Shown piece after piece: positions 33,703 to 43,769 of a stretch of DNA of 64,000 nt; positions within the stretch are counted from its first letter, which is position 1, and every line of letters starts with the position of its first letter. The position numbers and the translations under genes were made by a program. The notes under the pieces are model-generated. The model was given only the letters and a program-made list of their open reading frames with translations. It had not been told where the DNA came from and searched no databases. The DNA is from Isoetes taiwanensis (Eukaryota > Streptophyta > Lycopodiopsida > Isoetales > Isoetaceae). The stretch is taken from the NCBI GenBank assembly GCA_021234155.1, contig JAJEKV010000394.1, forward strand, positions 62,001 through 126,000, read 5' to 3'.

Positions 33703-33757
33703 GGGATTGAACCACGGACCTCAACCCCCAAACCCCCACTCTAACCACTAGACTAAG
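33703..33757 (-). repeat. tRNA-like Pol III box A/box B module (copy A)
   Basis: On the minus strand CTTAGTCTAGTGGTTAGAG (box A type) precedes GGTTCAATCCC (box B type) with about 33 bases between, where a tRNA-Gly-like TGGTCTAGTGGT is seen in sister copies. No acceptor-stem pairing exists, so it is a tRNA-derived promoter-like sequence and not a tRNA gene. Confidence 0.6.
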
Positions 33758-33834
33758 CATTAATTCCATAAATGATTTATGTTTCAAATATACTTAAGGG
33801 TAATGTTCTAATTAAGATAAATAGAATATAACAT

Positions 33835-33940
33835 TCTAGATAGTTCAAGAAAGTTCTAGAATGTTCTGGAGGCTCTAGAAAGTTCTAAAATCTTCTAGAA
33901 TGTTCTAGAAAGTTCCAGAATATTCTAGAATGTTTTGGAA
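33835..33940. promoter_or_regulatory. TTCnnGAA array matching heat shock element syntax
   Basis: From 33,893 to 33,940 the pattern TTCnnGAAnn repeats five times at exact 10-bp period (TTCTAGAATG, TTCTAGAAAG, TTCCAGAATA, TTCTAGAATG, TTTTGGAA). More diverged units extend to 33,835. Alternating nGAAn and nTTCn pentamers are the binding syntax of heat shock factor trimers. Binding has not been shown; the array may simply be a minisatellite that happens to satisfy it. Confidence 0.65.
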
Positions 33941-34534
33941 TATAAGAGAATCTAGGGGAATTTAAGAGAATCCTTCCAGAAAGTCCCAAATTGTTCTAAT
34001 AAGTTCTAGAATGTAGGGGAATCTTCGGAAATGTAAGGGAATAGGAAAATACTTCCAAAAAGTTCTAAGATGTTTTGAAAGTTTCAGAATGCTTTAGAAA
34101 GTTCTAGAATGTTCTAGAAATTTCTAGAATGTAAGAGAATCCAGGAGAATTAAAGGGAATATAAGAAAATCTCATAAATTGTAAGAGAATGTAGGATATT
34201 TACAAGTCTAACGGAATCTCTTAAAATCTAGTTGAATCTAAGGGAATCTTCATAATATCTAAGGGAATCTAAGAAAATCTTGATGAAATCTTAGAGTTTT
34301 TTTTAAGGTTTTGCAAAGAGCCACAATAGAATGTTCTAAAATGTTTCATAATAAAGGTGTACAATATAAATCTTGATTCTAGATGCTCAGGGCAAGCGCC
34401 TGAGTCTAAAAATAGAAAGTGTTTTAGAAATGTTGCACAGATCCAAAATAAGTTATTTTGGAAGGTTCTAAATGCTCATGGGTAAGCACCTCAATCAAAA
34501 TAGAAAATTCTAAGAGAATCTAGGGGAATCTTCA

Positions 34535-34885
34535 TGGATGCTAAATATAGTACATAGAATGTTGAAGAATATAGAGGAATGACAAGAGAATCTCAGTAGA
34601 ATCGTTGGTTACCTAGAGCACGACAGGGCCTTGCACCGTAAGAACGTGCTAAAACTGGAACAATGCGTCGTAGGACGTGTTAAATTTCTTGTATATATAT
34701 ATATATATATTATATATATCAATCATAGATGCTAAATATAGTACATAGAATGTTGAAGAATATAGAGGAATGACAAGAGAATCTCAAGAGAATCGTTGGT
34801 TACCTAGAGCACGACAGGGGCCTTGCAAATAAGGACGTGCTAAAAGCTGGAACAATCTTGTAGTAGGACGTGTTAAATTTCTTGT

Positions 34886-34886
<1 letters not shown>
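34535..34886 (+). repeat. Duplicated right end of copy A
   Basis: The block ATGCTAAATATAGTACATAG to CTTGTATATA at 34,538-34,693 is repeated at 34,728-34,886 after a TATATATCAATCATAG linker, with a few differences (for example AAATAAGGACGTGC for CCGTAAGAACGTGC). Confidence 0.85.
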
Positions 34887-34920
<34 letters not shown>

Positions 34921-35780
34921 CTATACATTATTAAAAATGTTTCGATATACAAATTGTCGCCCCATTTGTGCACCCCCTCAGATACATGTATACAAGGAAA
35001 AAAATTTTCGACCAACTTGCCATTTTTTTTTGTCCTCCCATAAAAGTCAATATTCGTGTTTTGGCTTCCAAAACCGTTTTCCACCAAATAGTACAAACAT
35101 GTGCTCAAATTGCAATTAATGCATTTTGCACATGCTCTTTAACTTGTTTTCATTCAAACGAGTGTAGCTCTCTAACCACAGCTCCAAACATATCAAGATG
35201 GGTACCCAATGGATAGTTCTCATCGAGATGAATCCATTGCATCTGAAATCACTCGATTTGGAGGTGCCTAGCAAAAGTTATGGCGAAAAACCAACACAAT
35301 TTGTGTAAAAATTTGAATTTCAAATTTTCCCTCCCACCAGTATCCCTCAAATTCGAATTTGAATTCCAATTTGAACTTGAATTTCATGTGCCCTTTGTAT
35401 ACATGTATACAACAATCTCCTACCCTTGATTTCAAACTGAGGAGATCAAGACCGTCAAATTTTGAACTTCCCTATCTCATTTTGGTTGGAGGGTGCCACG
35501 ATCATGCAGGCAGGCTTGCTTCGGCGCTCGGGTTGCTTAGCCATGGCCGTTGCTCCCGTTCTTTATCCGTCATACATTAGGGCATTTGGTGCAACATCTG
35601 CAGCTTATCAACTATGAAACCGAGCTTGAAGAGTGAATGGCATAACTCTGCAAGAGGTTATGGCCTCTCTCAGAATTCGAAGAAAAGAACTGCGGTGGAG
35701 AACTTGAACTAGAAGCTATAGCCACATGCTTTAAAGTGCATCAAGGGTTATCCCGGAGAACTTGCCTCTTAAACGACTTG
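34887..35780 (+). other. Start-like module and AT-rich leader
   Basis: After (TA)n, GATATACAAATTGTCGCCCC and TGTGCACCCCCTCAG resemble the block at 23,973-24,010 next to the Helitron, in the same orientation. TACATGTATACAA occurs at 34,983 and again at 35,398. Between them AATTTGAATTTCAAATTT-type runs form local inverted repeats (35,312-35,380). No gene is seen. It may be the start of another composite element reaching towards 39,440. Confidence 0.35.
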
Positions 35781-35785
35781 CGACA

Positions 35786-37989
35786 GGTATGCTCTGGAGC
35801 GGATGCATCTGAACTACTTGATTTTGTTTCTTTTGCTAAATGCTGAGATTGTTGGGTTGTCGATAAAGTCCGAAGCTTTATTGCACGTTTGTTCGGCTCC
35901 AGGGAGTGCATCCTCTAGACAGCCGTGGAAATGGCCACTGGAAATGGTTGCTCTGTTGCTTCACAAAATGGCTTTACCAATATGCATCGTTGGCTCCTTT
36001 AGGGTTAGTTTGAACTTCTCTATCTTTTTTCTCATTCCATTACGGTGGCTTTTCTCTATGCTTTTCTTTTTTTTTGATTTCAAGACTTGCAATTGCCAAG
36101 CTTACAGATTTTATAACTACTCTCTGCGTTTACAAAGTCTAGAGCATCCGCTGGTAACATTTAGGATTCATTTTTTTTAGCATCTTCTTGATATAAGTTT
36201 TTGTATGCGTAAACCACTGATGAGATTTGCTTTCTGGAAATAGCACATTCTAAGATGAGTTGCTTCGAGTTTTCAAAAGGAAGACCTTTACAATCATGCT
36301 TATATCTTACTTTGATTCCAGGGCCAGCATTTGTTTGGTTAGCAAGGTCGCAGAATGGACGGATCACAATTTCTGCAACTCTTCTAGGGCGTCCGTCACA
36401 AGTAAGCCTGAGTATTCAACAATGCGGGGATAGTGTTTGAGTTTCTTTACCCAAGAAGGTTTTCTAAAATGCACAAGAGCTTTTCAACTTGCATCTCTGT
36501 CAGTAATCAGAAACACATTCAGCAGAAATGGAGTTCTTATTTTGTCCTTGGTTTCAGTGTTAAGAATGTGTTTATATGGTTTATAGGTTTTATTAGGTCG
36601 AAGAGCATCTCAAGCTAAACCCATGGATTCATATAATAAGCTTTATATCTCAACATTATAATACTTTTCCAAGAGTCTCAAGCCATCTTATGGAGATATA
36701 GCATTCCTGATTAGGTGGATATTGGCCGACATTACAAGGACTTGATTCGTCAAAAATTGCAGATCGATATCTACCAGTACCATCTGATAGTAAGGTAGCA
36801 GGTGGATTGATTATGGGTTCTTTTGCATCTTTACTTTCTCTTTCTCGCAGACCAAAAACCCTGTTGGTTAGAAATTTTGTTAGACTGTGCTATATTCTAT
36901 TCTCTACCGATGTTCTCAGCCTAGATAAGTAAAGCATCAAGGATTTGGTCCTCTGCATTTTTTTTAATAGGACAAGAGGCATCCATTTCCGATTTTGTAA
37001 AGCATCTAGGTATGCCACTTCTATACTTGGATTCCTAGGCATGCCAATCTTACTCATGATGGACAGTAGTTTCTTCTTCTTGGAAGTCCAGCTCTAAATA
37101 TTCATGTATTCAAGTATTCTCTTTTGCAAACAAGCATCTTGGACTTGGGAGATATTCAATGTAAGTAGACAAGCACTATGCATCAAGGTAAATATTAATT
37201 GCTTTTGCATAGCTTCATCCCGGTGGAGCTTTTGCTGTGTTGTTCAGGTGCCCATGAGAGAGCAGATCTCCTAAGGCCAGCAACGTTTCCTCCTGCTACA
37301 TTAAGACAAAACAGAATGGCGACAACATATTAGATGGATTTCCGCAGGCTTAATTGATCTCGGTACATTTTCCATGATATCTTTGTCTAGGAAGCTCAGT
37401 TTGAGGCATTTTTGGGTGCGTTTTGAAGCTCTTTGTCTGTGTTTTCTTTTGATGTATGACATGGTTACCCTTGATGACTGTATGCAGGAGGTATTTTATG
37501 AATCAAATTGTGAATTTTTAAGGAACAAAAGGCAGTTTATTTGCTTGAAGACAATGATCAACAAGGCAGTTAACATTCTCTCCATGTTAGTTATCAATAC
37601 AAGATAGTTACTAGACTTTGTTTTCATGCGTTTAACCATCTTTTTCCTTTGCTTTCAGGCTTAATCGTCATGCTATGCTGTTATATTCGTTAATTGGAGC
37701 TTGGAGTGCAGTATAGGCTTTGAAGTTTCTCACTAGGTAAAATGGATAACTTTCTTAACTTTGGCTATTTAGCATGGCCCAAGCTTTGTCCTTCTTTTAC
37801 GATTATTTGAGGCCCATCAATTTCAAAGCATTAGCAACCTGTCACCATCTTTCTATTGTTTGCAAAAATTTGTACTTGCCAGATCATGCTTTGCAAGAAG
37901 CTAAATTATATGGTGCCTCTCTAAACTGGAAAAGCGGTGTCCTCTTGAGTGAAGCTGTCAAATTGAAATTCTCTCTCTCCCAATGGTAA
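35786..37989 (+). pseudogene. Unidentified plant gene fragments (exon-like)
   Basis: Four plus-strand stretches look like exons of one or more genes I do not recognise: 35,788-36,003 (opens after GCGACAG; contains PWKWPLEMVALLLHKMALPI; donor-like GTTAGT follows); 36,255-36,415 (PGPAFVWLARSQNGRITISA, then GTAAGC donor at 36,401); 37,486-37,607 (EVFYESNCEFLRNKRQF); and 37,774-37,989 (LQEAKLYGASLNWKSGVLLS, stop TAA follows). Composition and splice-like borders support coding origin, but the order of the pieces is not checked against a protein. Alternative: chance open frames. Confidence 0.3.
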
Positions 37990-39228
37990 CGAGTAGCTCT
38001 TTCCTTTCCTTCTTTCGGTCTTTATAAATATGCAATGAATGTTGGTTTACATGTGGAGGTGTTTTTGCAATCTGAAAAGCGGGGTTTTGCGGCCAAGTGC
38101 TAGACATCTAGGCAACACAAGGAGTATTTCAGGTTGGTGAGGTGACTTCTTAACAAATAGTTAATCCTACATCTTGCTGTGCCTATTTGTATAATAAATT
38201 TCTCACAAGGTTCGACTAAAAGGCAGCTACATATTGGAAGCAGAAATTATACTTTGTTCTGGATTTTATTCTAGACTCTAGAGCCTTAGCTTATGTTCAT
38301 AGAGAAATGCAACATGCCTTCCAGCATAGAGAAGGCAAGGACAACTTATGCAAACATTATATGCCATTCAAAAGTAGCAAATAAGACAAGGATTTAACCC
38401 TTTGTACATATTCAAAACCTCTATGATATTTTGAGGCCTCATAAAATGCCCATTATGCCTCATATTTAGAAGCGTTATAAAATAGCCAACTATACCTACT
38501 ATGTCCAGTTATACCTACCAATGATGACTTCTAATCTATGATTACATGTGATAATGGGCATACCAAATATTTTGAATTACAAAAAAAAGAAAGAAAAGGT
38601 TTTTTGGTGGGGATTAGCAAATAGAACAAGAAATTAAAATTTTAGACAAATTTTAACTTGCAATGACTTCAAAACTATTACAAGGGTTCAGTTTTAAACC
38701 TAATGTAACTCATGGTTATGAAGAAGACATTATAGCACCTATATCTAAATGCCACACCCCATCCAATATGTTAATGCATTAATGTCAAATCATTAAAAGA
38801 AATGTAATTTAGAGACGCTCATTTCTTTTTCAAGTGATTGCATATTTTAACAATCACATTATTGCATACGACATGAATGCCTTATATTGGTAGGACATTT
38901 GCTATTGGAAACCTTATCCACTTCAGATTGAGGAGCGAGCTATTAAGTTTTGATTCTAATTAGATTCTTAACTATTTGCCATAGGGCAACAACAAATGCT
39001 TAATAACAAGTGCACAAGCTATAGGTTAACATTTGACTTCAATGAAATAAATTACCACAAATTTGGTGAGTTAATCTAGATAGAGTCAGCAACTTGGACA
39101 CAAGTTCGTGGTAACTTGGCCAACAAGCAAATGTGTAGGGTGAATGCAAGGCATTACGTAGCAATTGCATATTCAACATACATGCTAACAAATAAACAAA
39201 TAAATAATAAAGGAACCGCACGGCCTAA
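37990..39228. other. No recognised gene
   Basis: AT-rich sequence. AAATGCCCATTATGCCTCAT and ACTATACCTACTATG..TTATACCTACCAATG pieces near 38,450-38,525 are short local repeats. No gene is seen. Confidence 0.4.
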
Positions 39229-39432
39229 GACATCCTCCCTCTATCCCTCCCCAACCCCCCACCCCTCTTTCTCTTTCTCTTTTACACTCCTCCCCCCACA
39301 CCTCTGTTCTCCCCCTCCCACCCGTTCTTCTTCTTCTCACCTCCATCTCTCTCCCGTATCCTTTTTCACACACACTCTCTTGATCTATCATTTTTGCACG
39401 CACACACTCTCTTTTCGCATTAGCTTTCATCG
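39229..39432. repeat. Polypyrimidine tract of about 200 bp
   Basis: The plus strand is almost only C and T (CCTCCCTCTATCCCTCCCC, CTCTTTCTCTTTCTCTTTT, CTTCTTCTTCTTCTCACC), ending just before the (TA)n that precedes repeat copy B. Such tracts occur in plant 5' leaders and can form triplex DNA; neither is shown here. Confidence 0.85.
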
Positions 39433-39449
39433 CCATCAGTTAATACTTT

Positions 39450-39450
39450 A

Positions 39451-39492
<42 letters not shown>
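39450..39492. repeat. (TA)n tract at left edge of copy B
   Basis: About 40 bases of TA dinucleotides directly ahead of ATCAATCATATATATGTTC. Confidence 0.95.
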
Positions 39493-39503
39493 ATCATATA
39501 TAT

Positions 39504-40977
39504 GTTCTTATGTTTGTAAGCTTTATCCGACCGTCTGTTCGAGATCCTACGCCCACGTGGCTTTGGGACGATCTTACGGCTCGAGATGGCTTGGGGATTC
39601 TATATATATTCTATATAGGCGATCCTACGGTCCGAGTTGATTTGATCCCGATCGTCGGTTCGAGATCCTACTCCACGTTGCTTGGGGACACATCCTACGG
39701 CTTGAGATGGCTTGGGAGTTTCTATATAGACTTTATGTAATCGATCCTACGGCCCAAAGTTGCTCTTGATCCCGATCGTCGATCCGAGATCCTACGGCTC
39801 CACGTTGCTTGGCACATATCTTACGGTCCACATGGCTTTGGGAATTATATGTAATAGATCCTACGGCTCATATTGCTTTTATATGGTGAGATCTTGATCG
39901 TTGATCGAGTCTAAGATCCTAAGGCTCATGTTGAATGCTCGTCCCTTAAGGAAAGGCTTCTAAAATTTTTTTATGTTATTGGGAGGATTTGAACCACGGA
40001 CCTCAACCCCCAAACCCCCACTCTAACCACTAGACCAAGCATTAATTCCATGAATGATTTATGTTTCAAATATACTTAAGGGTAATGTTCTAATTAAGAT
40101 AAAATAGAATATAACATTCTAGATAGTTCAAGAAAGTTCTAGAATGTTAGGAGGCTCTAGAAAGTTGTAAAATCTTCTAGAATGTTCTAGAAAGTTCGAG
40201 AATTTCTAGAATGTTTTGGAATATAAGAGAATCTAGGGGAATTTAAGAGAATCCTTCCAGAAAAGTCCCAAATTGTTCCAATAAGTTCTAGAATGTAGGG
40301 AATCTTCCAAAATGTAAGGGATAGGAAAATACTTCCGAAAAGTTCTAGGATGTTTTGAAAGTTTTCAGAATGCTCCAGAAAGTTCTAGAATGTTCTAGAA
40401 ATTTCTAGAATGTAAGAGAATCCAGGAGAATTAAAGGCTCATAAATTGTAAGAGAATGTAGGAAAATATTTACAAGTCTAACGGAATCTCTTAAAATCTA
40501 GTTGAATCTAAGGGAATCTTCATAATATCTAAGGGAATCTAAGAAAATCTTGATGAAATCTTAGAGTTTTTTTAAGGTTTTGCAAAGAGCCACAATAGAA
40601 TGTTCTAAAATGTTTCATAATAAAAGGTGTACAATATAAAAAAAAAAAAAAAAAAAATGTTCGGATGCTCGAGGGGCAAAGCGCTGAGTCTAAAAATAGA
40701 AAGTGTTTTAGAAATGTTGCACAGATCCAAAATAGATTATTTTGAAAGGTTCTAAATGCTCATGGGTAAGCACCTCAATCAAAATAGAAAATTCTAAGAG
40801 AATCTAGGGGAATCTTCATGGATGCTAAATATAGTACATAGAATGTTGAAGAATATAGAGGAATGACAAGAGAATCTCAGTAGAATCGTTGGTTACCTAG
40901 AGCACAACAGGGCCTTCCACCGTAAGAACGTGCTAAAACTAGAACAATGCACCGTAGGACGTGTTAAATTTCTTGTA
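39504..40977 (+). mobile_element. Repeat family copy B
   Basis: Same module order as copy A: GATCCTACG units with CACGTG, tRNA-like module (minus strand; box B GGTTCAAATCC at 39,984-39,995, box A at 40,027-40,038), TTCTAGAA array (40,120-40,225), GAATCT repeats, and CTTGTATATA end. Diagnostic: a 16-base deletion joins ATTAAAGG to CTCATAAATTG (near 40,436), which is shared with inverted copy E only. An expanded A run lies at about 40,637-40,658. Confidence 0.8.
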
Positions 40978-40999
40978 TATATATATCAATCATATATAT

Positions 41000-42297
41000 G
41001 TTCTTATGTTTTGTCGTTTTTATCCGGTAGAATGGTTTAAGATCGATGACTCACATTGCTTAGGGACACATCCTCACGGCCCGAGATGGCTTGGGAGTTT
41101 ATATCTGAGATTCTATATAGGCGATCCCTACGGTCCAGGTTGTTCTTGATCCTGACCGTCGATCCGAGATCCTACGGCTCAGGTGGCTTTGCACATATCT
41201 TACGGTCTACATGGCTTTGGGAATTATATGTAATAGATCCTACGGCTCATGTTGCTTTCATAAGGTGAGATCTCGATCGTTGATCGAATCTAAGATCCTA
41301 AGGCTCATATTGAATGCTCGGTCCTTAAGGAGAGTCTTTTAAAATTTTTATGTCATTTGGGGGATTTGAACCCTAGTCATCAACCCCCCAGCCCGCCATT
41401 CTAACCACTAGACCAAACATTGATTCATTAAAATAATTAATGTTTCAAATATAGTTAAGCGTAGTACCTAATTAAGATAAAATAGAATATAACATTCTAG
41501 ATAGTTCTAGAAGGCTCTAGAATGTTCTAGAAGGCTCTAAAATGTTCTAGAAGACTCTAGAAAGTTCTAGAATTTTCTAGAATGTTCTAGAAAGTTCCAG
41601 GATTCTAAAATGTTTTGGAATATAAGATAATTGTTCTAATAAGTTCTAGAATGTAGGGGAATCTTCAGGGATGTAAAGGAATAGGGAAATACTTCTAGAA
41701 AGTTCTAGGATGTATTGAAAGTCTCAGAATGTTCCAGAAAGTTCTAGAATGTTCTAGAAATTTCTAGAATGTAAAGGAATCCAGGAGAATTAAAGGGAAC
41801 CTAAGGAAATCTCATAAATTATAAGAGAATCTAGGAAAATATTTACAAGTCTAAGGGAATCTCTTAAAATCTAGTTGAATCTAAGGAAATCTTCATAATA
41901 TCTAAGGGAATCTAAGAAAATCTTGATGAAATCTTAGAGTTTTTTTTTTTTGCAAAGAGCCACAATAGAATGTTCTAAAATGTTTCATAATAGAGGTGTA
42001 CAATATAAATCTTGAAAAAAAGATGTTCTAGATGCTCGGGGCAAGAGCCTTAGTATTAAAATAGAAAGTGTTTTAGAAATGTTGCCTGGATCCAAAATAG
42101 ATTATTTTGGAAGGTTCTAAATGCTCATGGATAAGCACCTCAATCAAAATTGAAAATTCTAAGAGAATCTAAGGGAATCCTCATGAATACTAAATATAGT
42201 ACATAGAGCACGACGGGGGCCTTGCACTATAAGAACATGCTAAAAGCGGGGAACAATGGCCAGTAGGGCATTATTAATTTTCTTGTATATATATATA
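41000..42297 (+). mobile_element. Repeat family copy C (1.30 kb)
   Basis: Head-to-tail with copy B through TATATATATCAATCATATAT. It lacks the first 123-bp unit of the 5' module. The tRNA-like module on the minus strand has box B GGTTCAAATCC (41,362-41,372) and box A at 41,405-41,416. A long TTCTAGAA-type array occupies 41,505-41,600 (about ten units of 10 bp). A deletion joins GGAATATAAGA to TAATTGTTCTAATAAG (near 41,630), shared with inverted copy D only. Confidence 0.8.
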
Positions 42298-42434
42298 TAT
42301 ATATACAAGTTTTTGTACTATAAGTGGTTGCACTATAAGTGGTCTTATATGAATGATTTTAGCAAGGAGCATGGTTGATTTGCGCCTGGAAGTTTGGTTT
42401 AATGGTATCACACTAGTCTTGAAACAAATATATA
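42298..42434 (-). repeat. Palindrome centre with inverted end of an E-type element
   Basis: TATACAAGTTTTTGTACTAT (from 42,302) is the reverse complement of the E1/E2 end (ATAGTACAAAAACTTGTATA). About 110 bases of unique sequence with a tandem GTACTATAAGTGGTTGCACTATAAGTGG-like pair follow, up to the start of copy D. This is the unique spacer between the palindrome arms. Confidence 0.6.
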
Positions 42435-43755
42435 TACAAGAAATTTAATGCGTCCTACGTCACATTGTTCCAGTTTTAGCATGTTCTTACGGTGCAAGGC
42501 CTTGTCGTGCTCTAGGTAACCAACGATTTTACTGAGATTCTCTTGTGATTCCTCTATATTCTTCAACATTCTATGTACTATATTTAGCATTCATGAAGAT
42601 TCCCCTAGATTCTCTCAGAATTTTCAATTTTGATCGAGGTGCTTACCCATGAGCATTTAGAACCTTCCAAAATAATCTATTTTGGATCTGTGCAACATTT
42701 CTAAAACACTTTCTATTTTAATACTGAGGCGCTTGTCCTGAGCATCTAGAACATTTTTTTTCAAGATTTATATTGTACACCTTTATTATGAAACATTTTA
42801 GAATATTTTATTGTGGCTCTTTGCAAAATCTTAAAAAAACTCTAAGATTTCATCAAGATTTTCTTAGATTCCCTTAAATATTATGAAGATTCCCTTAGAT
42901 TCAACTAGATTTTAAGAGATTCCTTTAGACTTGTAAATATTTTCCTAGATTCTCTTACAATTTATGAGATTTCCTTAGATTCCCTTTAATTCTCCTGGAT
43001 TCCCTTACATTCTAGAAATTTCTAGAACATTCTAGAACTTTCTGGAACATTCTGAGACTTTCAAAACATCCTAGAACTTTCTGGAAGTATTTCCCTATTC
43101 CCTTACATCGAAGATTCCCCTACATTCTAGGACTTATTAGAACAATTATCTTATATTCCAAAACATTTTAGAATTCTGGAACTTTCTAGAACGTTCTAGA
43201 AAATTCTAGAACTTTCTAGTGTCTTCTAGAACATTCTAGAGCCTTCTAGAACTATCTAGAATATTATATTCTATTTTATCTTAATTAGAACATTACACTT
43301 AACTATATTTGAAACATTAATTATTTTAATGAATCAATGCTTGGTCTAGTGGTTAGAATGGGGGTTGGGGGTTGATGACCGAGGGTTGAATCCCCAAATG
43401 ACATAAAATTTTAAAAGACTCTCCTTAAGGATGAGAGCATTCAATATGGGCCTTAGGATCTTAGAACTTCGATCAACGATCGAGATCTCACCATATAGGA
43501 AAACAACATAAGCCATAGGATCTATTACATATAATTCCCAAAGCCATGTTTTAGTAAGATATGTGCCAAGCCACCGCGAGCGTAGGATCTCGGACCCAAA
43601 TCGGGATCAAGAACAACTGGACCGTAGGATCGTCTATATAGAATCTATATATAAACTCCCAAGCCATCACGGGCGTGGGATGTGTCCCAAACAACGTGGC
43701 CGCAGGATCCGAAGCGGACTGATCGGATAAGCGACAAACATAAGAACATATATAT
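42435..43755 (-). mobile_element. Repeat family copy D, inverted
   Basis: Reverse complement of the family: starts TACAAGAAATTTAATGCGTC and ends GAACATATATATGATTG. The tRNA-like module is on the plus strand (box A TTGGTCTAGTGG at 43,341-43,352, box B GGTTGAATCCC at 43,385-43,395). TTCTAGAA array at 43,010-43,260. It shares with copy C the deletion near the TTATTAGAACAATTA block (about 43,137-43,155) and the short 5' module. Confidence 0.8.
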
Positions 43756-43769
43756 GATTGATATATATA

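Larger units (their letters stand above)
33206..34693 (+). mobile_element. Repeat family copy A (1.49 kb)
   Basis: It starts GTTCTTATGTTTG after (TA)n and ends GTTAAATTTCTTGTATATA. Modules in order: three degenerate units of about 123 bp built on CGAGATCCTACG..CACGTGGCTT (33,258-33,570), one holding the G-box CACGTG; a tRNA-like module read from the minus strand (33,703-33,757); a TTCnnGAA array (33,835-33,940); GAATCT repeats (to 34,300); and two subterminal CCGTA(A)GGACGTG units. There is no ORF of note. The termini are not inverted repeats of each other. It is a non-autonomous element of unknown class; four further copies follow at 39.5-45.2 kb. Confidence 0.75.
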
